Source of the DNA: Paenibacillus sp. HGH0039
GTDB taxonomy: Bacteria > Bacillota > Bacilli > Paenibacillales > NBRC-103111
Assembly (NCBI RefSeq): GCF_000411255.1
Contig: NZ_KE150413.1
Coordinates: forward strand, 285,131-349,130
DNA: 64,000 nt
Direction: 5' to 3'
Shown piece after piece: positions 19,449 to 28,292 of the stretch. Position 1 is the stretch's first letter. Each line of letters begins with the position of its first letter. The position numbers and the translations under genes are program-made. The notes below the pieces were generated by a model. It had not been told where the DNA came from and did no database searches. It saw only the letters and a program-made list of their open reading frames with translations.

Positions 19449-20465
19449 ATGACACATACGGCATACACGAAAAAATACACGCATCTCATCGGTTTTGTTC
19501 TGCTTCTGGCAGCGCTGGTCCTGCTGGCTTCGGCCTGCGGCCGGGCGGAAGCCGATCCGTCCGGGGGAGCGGACCCGGGAGGCAAGGCGCCTTCCGTGCT
19601 GCGCGTGGGCTATATCGGCGCGAACAAGCTGAACCTTCCGAGCGGCGCCGAAGGCTGGGGGTTCTACAAAGGCGGAGCGAAGGAGGAGCTGAAAAAATTG
19701 GGGATCACGGACGTGCAGTTTGTCGGTTTTCCCAACGGCCCGGATTTGAGCGAATCGCTGATCAGCGGACGGATCGATATCGGCTCGCTGGGGGATACGC
19801 CGGCCATATTGGCCCGTTCCGCAGGAGCCCCGTCCAAAGTCATCACCTTGAATTCCTCCGGGAGCAATGCGTTTATTCTCGGGAAGAAGAACGGTCCAGC
19901 AACGTTGGCCGAACTGAAAGGCAAGAAAGTCTCCGTGAAAAAAGGCTCCTACATGCACCGCTATCTGGCAGGTCTGCTCAAAGAGCAGGGCATTAAAGAC
20001 GTACAGCTGATCCATCTGCTGGATGAAGACGCCGATGCCGCTCTGGTCAGAGGAGAAGTGGACGCTATCGCCACCACGGAAGTACGCGGGCTCAAGATGA
20101 TTCCGCAAGGCTTTCCCGTTCTGGACGAAGCGGCCAAGGATCATCCCGCTCTCGTAGGCGCGGGGGTAACGGTGGTATCGGAGAGCTATTTGAAGAAAGT
20201 GCCGGATATCGCAAAAGTGTGGAATGACCTGAGGATTAAAGCACTGGACGATCTGAAAACGCAGGAAGACGCTTATTATGCGTTTGTCGTCGAGAATACC
20301 GGAACTCCGCTGGATTTGGTTAAAAAAACGAGCGCCGTTTCCCGTATTCAGAGAGAGTCGTTCACGGACAGCGGCATTCAGGCTCTAAAGGCGACCAAAG
20401 ATTTTCTGGTCCAGGATAAATTGGCGGACACGGATTTCAACGTCGATGACTGGCTGGTGAAATAA
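19449..20465 (+). CDS. Sulfonate-type ABC substrate-binding lipoprotein
   Basis: A 338-residue periplasmic-type binding protein of the NMT1/SsuA class, lipid-anchored through the Cys of the lipobox LASAC near residue 28. The mature domain opens with LRVGYIGANKLNLPSGAEG, then DLSESLISGRIDIGSLGDTPA and LKGKKVSVKKGSYMHRYL, typical of aliphatic-sulfonate binders. ATG 19449 was chosen because GAGGGGGAT lies 6 nt upstream and a signal peptide starts there. Fourth gene of the operon; it precedes the flavoprotein by 56 nt. Confidence 0.9.
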   Translation: MTHTAYTKKYTHLIGFVLLLAALVLLASACGRAEADPSGGADPGGKAPSVLRVGYIGANKLNLPSGAEGWGFYKGGAKEELKKLGITDVQFVGFPNGPDLSESLISGRIDIGSLGDTPAILARSAGAPSKVITLNSSGSNAFILGKKNGPATLAELKGKKVSVKKGSYMHRYLAGLLKEQGIKDVQLIHLLDEDADAALVRGEVDAIATTEVRGLKMIPQGFPVLDEAAKDHPALVGAGVTVVSESYLKKVPDIAKVWNDLRIKALDDLKTQEDAYYAFVVENTGTPLDLVKKTSAVSRIQRESFTDSGIQALKATKDFLVQDKLADTDFNVDDWLVK

Positions 20466-20521
20466 GCCGGTCATCAAAACCGGTTGCAGCAAAATAAGCG
20501 GCAGAACAGGGAGGGAGAACC

Positions 20522-22219
20522 ATGAGTCAGAAACAGCCGCTTCAATTAACGGCCGATGTCCTGGTGATCGGCGGCGGACCCGCAGGCGCCTGGGCGGCAT
20601 GGAGCGCGGCTTCACGCGGTGCCAGGGTAGTCGTGGCCGACAAGGGCTTTCTCGGTTCCAGCGGAGCGACGGCGCCCGGAGGAACCAATCTTCTCTACCT
20701 TCCGCCCGATCCCGCTTTGAGGGAAGAAGCGGTCAGGAAGCGGATGAAGGGAGGCGGCTTCCTGTCCGAACCGTCCTGGATTCACGGCGTGCTCGATCAG
20801 GTGTACGAAAGCCTGGAACTGGTGGAATCCTGGGGCTACCCGTTCCGCAGGGACGAGAACGGAGTGCCCATGAGGGATCACCTCCAGGGGCCGGAGTACA
20901 TGAAGCTTATGCGCCGGGCCGTCATCAAGGCGGGAGCCCGCATCTTGGACCAGTCTCCGGCCTTGGAGCTTCTCGTCGACGAGCATGGCGTCGGCGGAGC
21001 CAGAGGCGTATCCCGGCTCGATCACCGGGATTGGGAAGTGCGGGCGGGCGCCGTCGTGATCGCCACGGGAGGCTGCGCCTTCCTGAGCAAGGGCCTCGGC
21101 TGCAACGTCCTGACCGGCGACGGCCTGCTGATGGCCGCCGAGCTCGGCGTGGAGCTCTCCGGCATGGAGTTCAGCCGTCAGTACGCACCGAGCGCGGCCT
21201 TCGGCACGAACACGCGCGGCCGTCTGCTGAACTGGGCGACCTTCTATGCCGAGGACGGCACGCCTCTGCATTCCGAGGGGCCCCGGCCGCACGACTTCCT
21301 GCCGAAGATGCTGAGCAAAGGGCCCGTGTACGCCATCATGGACAAGGCGGACACCCCGGAGAAGCGGGCAATCCTGCGCAGCTCGCACGCGATCTTCTTC
21401 CTGCCGCTCGACCGGGCCGGCATTGATCCGTTCACGCAGCCGTTCCCGCTGACCCTCCGGTACGAGGGAACCGTGCGGGGAACGGGCGGCATCCGGCTCG
21501 TCGGCGAAGACTGCTCGACGACCGTGGCCGGGCTCTATGCCGCCGGCGATGCGGCTACCCGGGAGAGAGTCACGGGCGCTCAATCCGGAGGCGGCGCTTT
21601 CAACGCCTCGTGGGCGATCTCGTCCGGGACCTGGTCCGGCAGAGCCGCCGCTGGGTATGCGCTGGCTCTGGGCAGCCGGGCCGGGCAGCGCCATCTCCGC
21701 CCGGCAGGCGGCGCCGGGCTCGCAGGGGCGCCCGGGACATCCGCACTGAGGGATGTCCCGGGGATTATCGGGGCCATCCAGCGGGAAGTGTTCCCGCTGG
21801 AGATCAACTACTTCCGGAGCGAGCCCGTGCTCCGGGAGTCTCTTCAAAGGCTGCACGGACTATGGCCCCTCGTCCAGGGCGGTATCCCCGGCGGCGATGC
21901 GAGGGAGCGCGTCCGTGCCAGGGAAGCGGCCGCCATGGTGGCGGCGGCCCGCTGGATTCATACCGCCGGACTGGCGAGGCGGGAAACCCGCGGCATGCAC
22001 ACGCTCGCGGAATACCCGCATACCGATCCGGCCTACCAGCGCCGTCTGCTTGTGTCGGGGCTGGACGATATCCGGGTCAAGTTCGAGGGAGGCGGGGAAG
22101 TCCCGCCCCTGACGGCGGTCGCCCCGGCGGCACATTCCGGGCCTCCGGGGCAGCGGGGACATGAACCGCTTCAGCCATCCGGCGGAGATGCCGTGCGGAA
22201 GGAGGTGACGCTGGCATGA
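20522..22219 (+). CDS. FAD-dependent oxidoreductase of the fumarate reductase/AprA superfamily
   Basis: A 565-residue flavoprotein. The N-terminal dinucleotide fold is VLVIGGGPAGAWAAWSAA (about 14-31), followed by DKGFLGSSGATAPGG, the capping-domain region with GPEYMKLMRRAVIKAG, VIATGGCAFLSKGLG, and the C-terminal FAD motif GLYAAGDAATRERVTGAQSG. It belongs to the succinate dehydrogenase / fumarate reductase / adenylylsulfate reductase alpha superfamily. Its stop overlaps the start of a two-cluster ferredoxin (ATGA), as in aprBA-type pairs. The substrate is unknown; reduction or oxidation of an imported sulfur compound is the best guess. GC content is visibly higher than in its neighbours, with a Gly/Ala-rich insert near residues 385-405. 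Confidence 0.82.
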   Translation: MSQKQPLQLTADVLVIGGGPAGAWAAWSAASRGARVVVADKGFLGSSGATAPGGTNLLYLPPDPALREEAVRKRMKGGGFLSEPSWIHGVLDQVYESLELVESWGYPFRRDENGVPMRDHLQGPEYMKLMRRAVIKAGARILDQSPALELLVDEHGVGGARGVSRLDHRDWEVRAGAVVIATGGCAFLSKGLGCNVLTGDGLLMAAELGVELSGMEFSRQYAPSAAFGTNTRGRLLNWATFYAEDGTPLHSEGPRPHDFLPKMLSKGPVYAIMDKADTPEKRAILRSSHAIFFLPLDRAGIDPFTQPFPLTLRYEGTVRGTGGIRLVGEDCSTTVAGLYAAGDAATRERVTGAQSGGGAFNASWAISSGTWSGRAAAGYALALGSRAGQRHLRPAGGAGLAGAPGTSALRDVPGIIGAIQREVFPLEINYFRSEPVLRESLQRLHGLWPLVQGGIPGGDARERVRAREAAAMVAAARWIHTAGLARRETRGMHTLAEYPHTDPAYQRRLLVSGLDDIRVKFEGGGEVPPLTAVAPAAHSGPPGQRGHEPLQPSGGDAVRKEVTLA

Positions 22220-22617
22220 TCGAGCTGGTCAGTTCCACCCGCTGCGTAGGCTGCAGCATGTGCGTCAAGGTCTGCCCCACGAACGTGTTCGACGAAGGAC
22301 CGGACCGGGTACCGGTTATTGCCCGGCAGGACGACTGTCAGACCTGCTTTATCTGCGAGGTTTACTGCCCGGTTGACGCGCTTTACGTGTCTCCATACGG
22401 CGACGAGGCGGTAAGCGTCGATGAGCGGGAGCTTGCGGAATCCGGCGTACTCGGCAGCTGGCGAGAGAAGATCGGCTGGGGACCGGGGCGCGTCAAGCTT
22501 GCCAAGCTGGATACGACTCCGTTTATCGACCGCGTGCTTCCCCGGCAGCCCCCTCTGGATGCGGAGGAGACGGCGTTTATTCTCACTCCGGACTATCCTC
22601 GGAAACCGGCCGGGTAG
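22216..22617 (+). CDS. Two-[4Fe-4S] ferredoxin subunit, AprB-like
   Basis: A 133-residue iron-sulfur protein with two cluster motifs: CVGCSMCVKVCP (residues 10-21) and CQTCFICEVYCP (about 36-47), then the run PVDALYVSPYGDEAV and a C-terminal tail of about 70 residues. Two clusters plus a tail of this length, and the VSPYGDEA stretch after the second cluster, recall the beta subunit of APS reductase rather than a plain ferredoxin. Its start overlaps the flavoprotein stop by 4 nt, so the two probably form a complex in which this subunit hands electrons to the FAD. Confidence 0.82.
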   Translation: MIELVSSTRCVGCSMCVKVCPTNVFDEGPDRVPVIARQDDCQTCFICEVYCPVDALYVSPYGDEAVSVDERELAESGVLGSWREKIGWGPGRVKLAKLDTTPFIDRVLPRQPPLDAEETAFILTPDYPRKPAG

Positions 22618-22667
22618 ACTCATGCCGCCCGAATCCGCCGAGCCTTTTAAGGCGGCGCTCGGGCCGA

Positions 22668-22735
22668 GTGATCCAAGCGATCCGAGAGATCCGACGGACC
22701 CGACCGACCCGACCGACGGACCCGACCGATCCGAA
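22668..22735. repeat. Degenerate short tandem repeat
   Basis: Units of the form GA(T/C)CCGA(N)2-4 recur about seven times. The tract is non-coding, lies between the ferredoxin and the ptsG promoter, and shows no dyad structure. Confidence 0.5.
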
Positions 22736-22899
22736 AGGCCCTCCGCTTTTGTTTATCGGGCAGTCAACTTCCACAGACGACTTATGCAGCTGCCTTTCAG
22801 ATATTTTGCAAGTATCTTGCAGGTATCTTATAGACCGATATCCCCTTTGGAAGGGGCGACGTTCCTTTCACGGAACGCACCCACTTCCGTTTTATAACC

Positions 22900-22930
22900 G
22901 GAGATTTCCCGTTTGGGGGGTCTCCTTTTT
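22900..22930 (+). terminator. Terminator before the ptsG promoter
   Basis: GGAGA / TCTCC stem with an inner CCC / GGG pairing, followed by five T. It probably ends the ABC-flavoprotein operon. Confidence 0.65.
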
Positions 22931-22957
22931 GACGGGATGAAAGTGCGAAAAATGGTA

Positions 22958-22986
22958 TTGTCTGTTGAGATTTGTCATGCTATAAT
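22958..22986 (+). promoter_or_regulatory. Promoter of ptsG
   Basis: TTGTCT, 17-nt spacer, then TGC-TATAAT (extended -10). Transcription would begin just before the RAT element. Confidence 0.7.
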
Positions 22987-23027
22987 GACGGAGCTTAGGT
23001 ATTATACAACTGAACAGGCGATATGCG

Positions 23028-23150
23028 CGTGTGACTGATACGATCAGGCATGAGCAAGAAAGAGAATGAATGGAAACGCTCCGAGTTGGGTTATATTAAC
23101 CCATATCCGGCAGCTACTTCCGGCATTCCTTGATTGCTTATGCCTTTTTT
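23028..23150 (+). promoter_or_regulatory. RAT antiterminator and overlapping terminator of ptsG (GlcT target)
   Basis: The RAT sequence runs from about 23028 with GTGACTGATACGATCAGGCA, as in the GlcT target of B. subtilis ptsG. Its 3' part GGCATGAGCAA (23047-23057) is the left arm of a terminator whose right arm TTGCTTATGCC (23134-23144) is followed by six T. Forming RAT and forming the terminator exclude each other. The loop in between holds a separate small hairpin TGGGTTA-TAT-TAACCCA. Confidence 0.9.
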
Positions 23151-23220
23151 GCTGTTTCGGCCTTGCCTGTGGGGTTGAATAATCCATAGACACTATGACC
23201 AGATAAAGGAAGTGAAGCAC

Positions 23221-25281
23221 ATGTTAAAAGGCGTTTTCGGCGCGCTCCAGCAAGTAGGTAAGGCGCTCATGCTTCCGGTTTCCATTCTTCCTGCCGCGGG
23301 TCTTCTGCTGGCGTTCGGTTCGGCCATGCAAAACCCGGATACGATTGAGCTTATGCCTTTCCTCAGCGGAAACGGGTTTCAGGTTGCGGCTCACCTCATG
23401 TCGAGCGCAGGCGACATTATTTTCGCCAACCTGGCATTGCTTTTCGCGATCGGGGTAGCGATCGGTCTGGCGGGCGGAGACGGCGTTGCAGGTATCGCAG
23501 CCACGATCGGTTACTTGATTATGAACGTGACGATGGGCGTTCTGGCGGGTGTAACCCCTTTCTCGCTGACGCTGAAAGATCCTTCTTACGCGAGCGTGCT
23601 GGGTATACCGACTCTGCAAACGGGCGTTTTCGGCGGGATTATCATGGGTGTCATAGCGGCACTCCTCTACAAGAGGTACCATAAAATCGAACTTCCGTCG
23701 TACCTCGGCTTTTTTGCGGGCAAGCGGTTCGTTCCGATCATTACCTCCCTTGCCGCGCTGCTGACCGGGCTTATCCTGATCTTTATCTGGCCTCCGGTAC
23801 AGCACGGACTGAGCGCTTTCTCCCGTTCCGTGCTCGACGCGAATCCGGTTCTGGCTTCTTTCTTGTTCGGGGTTGGTGTCCGCTCTCTCATTCCGTTCGG
23901 TCTGCATCACATCTGGAATGCGCCGTTCTGGTACGAGTTCGGTGAATATATCGATAAATCGGGCGTTCTGGTGCGCGGGGATATGAAAATTTTCTTCGCT
24001 CAGCTGAAAGACGGCGTACCGCTTACGGCGGGTACGTTTATGAGCGGGAACTTCCCGTTCATGATGTTCGGTCTGCCGGCCGCGTGTCTGGCCATTTACC
24101 ACACGGCGCGTCCCGAGAACAAAAAGCTGATTGCCGGTATTATGGGCTCCGCCGCTTTGACGGCTTTCCTTACGGGGATTACGGAGCCGATCGAGTTCTC
24201 ATTCTTGTTCGTAGCACCGCTTCTCTACGTTTTCCATGCCCTGCTCGCAGGTCTTTCCTTCGCGATTATGACGCTGCTGCAGGTTAAGCTCGGCTTTACG
24301 TTCTCCGGCGGCTCGATCGACTTCCTGCTGCTCGGTGTCTTGCCAAACCGTACGCCATGGTGGCTCGCGATTCTGGTCGGCCTTGTCTTCGCGGTCATCT
24401 ACTATGTGGTGTTCCGCTTCGCGATTACCAAGTTCAATCTGAGAACGCCTGGACGCGAAGAAGTTCAAACGGAAGCCGACACGGACGATGCTCCCGTCAG
24501 CGGCGCAAGCAATGCCAGCGGTACGGGCGACCTGCCGACCAGCATTCTTGCGGCACTGGGCGGCGCGCCGAACATTTCGAACCTTGACGCTTGTATCACG
24601 CGTCTGCGTGTTCAGGTGAAAGACAAAGGCGCCGTGGATAAAGAGCGTCTCAAAAAACTGGGCGCTTCGGGCGTTCTTGAAGTCGGCAACAATGTACAAG
24701 CCATTTTCGGAACCCGTTCCGATTCCTTGAAAAATCAGATTCAAGACGTTATGGCGGGCCGCATTCCTTCCACGGCGAGCGTGCCGGTTGTGGAATCTCC
24801 CGATACGGGCGGCAGCGAGCTGATGAAAGAAGAAACGATCGTAGCTCCGGCTGACGGCGAACTGATGGATATCACGCTCGTTCCGGACGAAGTCTTTTCC
24901 CAGAAAATGACGGGCGACGGGTTTGCTATCCTGCCGAAAAACGGGACGATCGTTTCCCCGGTAAACGGCAAAATTTTCAACGTATTCCCGAGTAAGCATG
25001 CCATCGGCATCCAGTCCGATGCGGGTAAAGAACTGCTGGTTCATATCGGCGTTAACACGGTAAAACTGAAAGGACAAGGCTTTGAAGTGCTCGTTTCCGA
25101 AGGGGATATCGTGGAAGCCGGCCAGCCGATCATGAAAGTCGATCTCGATTATGTGAAAGAGCATGCTCCTTCCATCATCTCACCGATTATTTTTACGAAT
25201 CTGCCGGAAGGCACTGAAATTCGTTTGAATAAACAGGGCGACGTTAAATCGGGCGACAAAAACATTATTACGATTAAGTAA
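23221..25281 (+). CDS. ptsG: Glucose-specific PTS enzyme IICBA
   Basis: A 686-residue permease taking up and phosphorylating glucose. The IIC membrane domain (about 1-400) has the glucose-family motif GITEPIEFSFLF. The IIB domain carries the phospho-Cys in NLDACITRLRV (near residue 458). The IIA domain carries the phospho-His in LLVHIGVNTVKL (near residue 608). Domain order C-B-A matches B. subtilis PtsG. ATG 23221 is chosen over GTG 23212 because AAAGGA is 10 nt before the ATG and nearly abuts the GTG. Expression is governed by GlcT through the upstream RAT. Confidence 0.95.
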   Translation: MLKGVFGALQQVGKALMLPVSILPAAGLLLAFGSAMQNPDTIELMPFLSGNGFQVAAHLMSSAGDIIFANLALLFAIGVAIGLAGGDGVAGIAATIGYLIMNVTMGVLAGVTPFSLTLKDPSYASVLGIPTLQTGVFGGIIMGVIAALLYKRYHKIELPSYLGFFAGKRFVPIITSLAALLTGLILIFIWPPVQHGLSAFSRSVLDANPVLASFLFGVGVRSLIPFGLHHIWNAPFWYEFGEYIDKSGVLVRGDMKIFFAQLKDGVPLTAGTFMSGNFPFMMFGLPAACLAIYHTARPENKKLIAGIMGSAALTAFLTGITEPIEFSFLFVAPLLYVFHALLAGLSFAIMTLLQVKLGFTFSGGSIDFLLLGVLPNRTPWWLAILVGLVFAVIYYVVFRFAITKFNLRTPGREEVQTEADTDDAPVSGASNASGTGDLPTSILAALGGAPNISNLDACITRLRVQVKDKGAVDKERLKKLGASGVLEVGNNVQAIFGTRSDSLKNQIQDVMAGRIPSTASVPVVESPDTGGSELMKEETIVAPADGELMDITLVPDEVFSQKMTGDGFAILPKNGTIVSPVNGKIFNVFPSKHAIGIQSDAGKELLVHIGVNTVKLKGQGFEVLVSEGDIVEAGQPIMKVDLDYVKEHAPSIISPIIFTNLPEGTEIRLNKQGDVKSGDKNIITIK

Positions 25282-25288
25282 AAGGACT

Positions 25289-25326
25289 GAGGGAGAAGGG
25301 CGGTATTTTTCTAACCCCCTCTTTTT
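25289..25326 (+). terminator. Weak terminator between ptsG and ptsH
   Basis: GAGGG / CCCTC stem followed by TTTTT. It may lower read-through from ptsG into ptsHI rather than block it. Confidence 0.5.
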
Positions 25327-25376
25327 CGGTTAAGATAGACGTATGCAACTAAATTATTGAGTGGAGATGACCAACT

Positions 25377-25649
25377 ATGCAAAAAACATTTAAAGTGACC
25401 AGCGATACAGGAATTCACGCACGTCCGGCTACAGCACTTGTCAACACATCCAATAAATTCAAAGCGGACGTATTCGCCGAAAGCAAAGGCAAGAAAGTGA
25501 CTATGAAATCGATTCTAGGCGTGCTTTCCCTGGGGCTGGAAGAAAACGATGTAATTACGTTCTCCGCAGAAGGCGAAGATGCAGCGGAAGCGATCGCGGC
25601 TTTGGAAGCAATTATGACTAAAGAAGGGCTGGGCGAGCTTCATGGCTAA
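25377..25649 (+). CDS. ptsH: Phosphocarrier protein HPr
   Basis: A 90-residue HPr. The active-site histidine is in TGIHARPAT (His14 here, His15 in B. subtilis numbering). The HPr-kinase serine is in [16 protein letters not shown] (Ser46 equivalent). HPr relays phosphate from EI to EII proteins. The Ser site means it can also act as CcpA co-repressor, consistent with the cre-like site at cstA in this window. The last 8 nt overlap ptsI. Confidence 0.97.
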   Translation: MQKTFKVTSDTGIHARPATALVNTSNKFKADVFAESKGKKVTMKSILGVLSLGLEENDVITFSAEGEDAAEAIAALEAIMTKEGLGELHG

Positions 25650-27360
25650 TATACGTGGCATTGCCGCTTCGGCGGGAATTGCCATCGCCCGGGCGTTCCG
25701 TCTGGAACACCCCGACTTGACCGTCGTCCGCAAAACCGTGGAGGATACGGAAGCCGAGGTTGCCAAATTCGAGCAGGCTCTGGAGAAATCCAGCGCCGAG
25801 CTCGAGGCTATCAAGGAACAGACGCTCCGGGAGATGGGAGAAGAGAAAGCGGAGATTTTCGAATCTCACTTGCTTGTGCTCGGTGATCCCGAGCTGGTCG
25901 ATCCGGTGAAAGCGAAAATCCGCGACGAGAAGGTCAACGCGGAATTTGCGATGAACGAAGTTGCGATGACGTTCGTCGAAATGTTCGAGAACATGAATAG
26001 CGATTATCTGAAAGAACGTGCGTCGGATATGCGGGATGTGACGAAGCGGGTGCTCGCTCATCTGCTCGGCGTCAAATTCGTGAGCCCGTCGTCGATCTCG
26101 GAGGAGACGGTTGTCGTGGCGGAGGATTTGACTCCGTCGGATACGGCCCAGCTTAACCGCACGTACGTAAAAGGCTTTACGACCAACATCGGCGGACGCA
26201 CGTCCCATTCCGCGATCATGGCGCGCTCGCTTGAAATCCCGGCCGTCGTCGGGACGAAGAACGTGCTCGATCTTGTCAAGGACGGCGACCTGCTGATTGT
26301 GGACGGATTGGACGGCGACGTTCTGATCAATCCGGAGCCTGCGGTGGTCGAAGAATACCGCGCGAAGCAGCAGCGCTACGCGGAGCAGCGCGTCGAATGG
26401 GCCAAGCTGCGCAATGAGCCGACGGTGACTCCGGACGGTCACCATGTCGAACTTGCGGCGAACATCGGCACACCTGCCGACGTGGCAGGCGTGCTGGAGA
26501 ACGGCGGCGAGGCTGTCGGCCTGTACCGGACCGAGTTCCTGTACATGGGGCGCGATCAGCTGCCGACGGAGGAAGAGCAGTACAAGGCCTACAAGGCGGT
26601 CCTCGAGAAAATGGAGGGCAAGCCGGTTGTGGTCCGTACGCTCGACATCGGCGGCGACAAGGAGCTGCCTTACCTGCAGCTTCCGAAGGAGATGAACCCG
26701 TTCCTCGGCTTCCGGGCAATCCGCTTGTGTCTGGAGCGCGAGGATATCTTCCGCACCCAGCTGCGCGCCCTGCTGCGTGCCAGCGTGCACGGCTCCCTTC
26801 GGATCATGTTCCCGATGATCGCTACGCTGGATGAGTTCCGTCAAGCGAAAGCTCTTCTACTCGAAGAGAAAGCGAAACTTGCGGAGGAGGGAACACCGGC
26901 ATCCGACGAGATTCAGCTCGGTATCATGGTGGAAATCCCGTCGACGGCTGTCATGGCCGACCAGTTTGCCAAAGAAGTGGATTTCTTCAGCATCGGGACG
27001 AATGACCTCATTCAATATACGATGGCGGCCGACCGGATGAACGAGCGTGTCTCTTATCTGTATCAGCCTTATAATCCGGCCATTCTGCGCTTGGTTAAAA
27101 TGGTGATTGACGCGGCTCACCGCGAAGGCAAATGGGCCGGCATGTGCGGCGAGATGGCGGGAGATACGACCGCGATTCCGCTTCTGCTCGGACTCGGTCT
27201 CGACGAGTTCAGCATGAGCGCCACTTCCATTCTGCCTGCACGCAGCCAGATTGTGAAGCTCTCTCTGTCGGAGATGCGGCAGCTCGCCGCCCGCGCGATC
27301 GAGCTTTCGACGGCGGAGGAAGTCGTGGCGCTCGTAAACGGGCATCAGCCGAAAGCGTAA
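25642..27360 (+). CDS. ptsI: PTS enzyme I (PEP-protein phosphotransferase)
   Basis: A 572-residue enzyme that autophosphorylates from PEP and passes phosphate to HPr. The active His is residue 189 in [13 protein letters not shown]. The PEP-binding barrel has [31 protein letters not shown] and the catalytic Cys in GMCGEMAGD. Start overlaps ptsH by 8 nt. The length is standard. Confidence 0.97.
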   Translation: MANIRGIAASAGIAIARAFRLEHPDLTVVRKTVEDTEAEVAKFEQALEKSSAELEAIKEQTLREMGEEKAEIFESHLLVLGDPELVDPVKAKIRDEKVNAEFAMNEVAMTFVEMFENMNSDYLKERASDMRDVTKRVLAHLLGVKFVSPSSISEETVVVAEDLTPSDTAQLNRTYVKGFTTNIGGRTSHSAIMARSLEIPAVVGTKNVLDLVKDGDLLIVDGLDGDVLINPEPAVVEEYRAKQQRYAEQRVEWAKLRNEPTVTPDGHHVELAANIGTPADVAGVLENGGEAVGLYRTEFLYMGRDQLPTEEEQYKAYKAVLEKMEGKPVVVRTLDIGGDKELPYLQLPKEMNPFLGFRAIRLCLEREDIFRTQLRALLRASVHGSLRIMFPMIATLDEFRQAKALLLEEKAKLAEEGTPASDEIQLGIMVEIPSTAVMADQFAKEVDFFSIGTNDLIQYTMAADRMNERVSYLYQPYNPAILRLVKMVIDAAHREGKWAGMCGEMAGDTTAIPLLLGLGLDEFSMSATSILPARSQIVKLSLSEMRQLAARAIELSTAEEVVALVNGHQPKA

Positions 27361-27442
27361 TGCCAAGATCGGCAGACGGCTAACCTATAAAGGCACCTGC
27401 ATTTGAAATAACATCCGCAAGGATAGGATGAAAGTCAACGGC

Positions 27443-27504
27443 AAGAACACCCCTGACAAGTCGAAAGGCATAGGCCTGAGGCGGACGAGGGGTGTTCTTT
27501 TTTT
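27443..27504 (+). terminator. Terminator of ptsHI with long loop
   Basis: A 12-bp stem AAGAACACCCCT / AGGGGTGTTCTT around a loop of about 33 nt, then seven T. Confidence 0.88.
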
Positions 27505-27582
27505 GGCCGAAAAGGAATTCCGCTTTACGAAAGCGAATCCGGTGTTAAACAAAACTTTTATCGTGAAAGGGGCATTTCTGCT

Positions 27583-27972
27583 ATGAATACAAATGAGGTT
27601 ATGGAATACGCTTTATCCAAACCGGGGGCTGTCGCAGACCGTCCCTTCGACAATGAGACCGATGTGCTGCGCGTAGGAGGCAAAATGTTCGCTCTGCTGC
27701 CTTCGGGAGCGGCTCCGGGTGAGGGAAGTGTAACGTTAAAATGTCCGCCGGAGGAAGCGGAGCTGCTGCGCATGCAGTACCCGGAGGCCGTAAAGCCCGG
27801 TTATCACATGAACAAACGCCACTGGAATACCGTCCGGCTGGACGGAAGCGTAGACCCGCAGGAAATCATGGATATGGTGGACGTTTCCTACCAGCTCGTA
27901 CGAGGGAGTCTAAGCAAGAAAATGCAGCAGCACATTCTGCAATACGGCGGTGCCGAGTGGAATGAAAGTTAG
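27583..27972 (+). CDS. MmcQ/YjbR family protein
   Basis: A 129-residue protein of the YjbR fold (DUF419). Typical features are the N-terminal VMEYALSKPGAVADRPF, GKMFALL, VTLKCPPEEAELLR and the basic-aromatic stretch YHMNKRHWNTVRLDG. Members fold like the CyaY/MotCF DNA-binding group; the biochemical role is unknown. A ribosome site AAAGGGG stands about 12 nt before the ATG. Single gene. Confidence 0.85.
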   Translation: MNTNEVMEYALSKPGAVADRPFDNETDVLRVGGKMFALLPSGAAPGEGSVTLKCPPEEAELLRMQYPEAVKPGYHMNKRHWNTVRLDGSVDPQEIMDMVDVSYQLVRGSLSKKMQQHILQYGGAEWNES

Positions 27973-28171
27973 AACGGCGGGAAAACTAAACTCAGCTTGC
28001 GGAACCTTAGATGCGGCCTGTAACTGGTGTTACGCATGATTCCCTGCCCGGTATTCCCTGCTTTTCGGAAGAATTAAAGCGGATCAGGAGAGGCCCGGCA
28101 CGCTTGTCAAGGATGTCGATCGCCGTTTTTGACCGTATTTCGGTAAATTCAGTGATCCTAGGCGAATAATA

Positions 28172-28180
28172 TGGTATAAT
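28172..28180 (+). promoter_or_regulatory. Extended -10 promoter of the YitT-family gene
   Basis: TGGTATAAT, a perfect extended -10, about 110 nt before the start. The 27973-28292 gap shows no gene otherwise. Confidence 0.5.
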
Positions 28181-28292
28181 ACATGTATTCGATGTTTGTT
28201 TGCCGGCCGCTGTTCTGGAGTCTGTTGCAAACAGGCTCCTTTTTCGGATTAAGGCAGACTTTAGATACATACAAAAAAAGGGGTGTCGGCCA

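Noticed and set aside
18441-20144. 567-codon minus-strand frame opposite the permease and binding-protein genes
   Set aside because: Overlaps two well-defined genes on the other strand and shows only shadow composition.
20599-21426. 275-codon plus-strand frame inside the flavoprotein gene
   Set aside because: Out-of-frame shadow within a GC-rich gene; Arg/Gly/Pro-rich, no motif.
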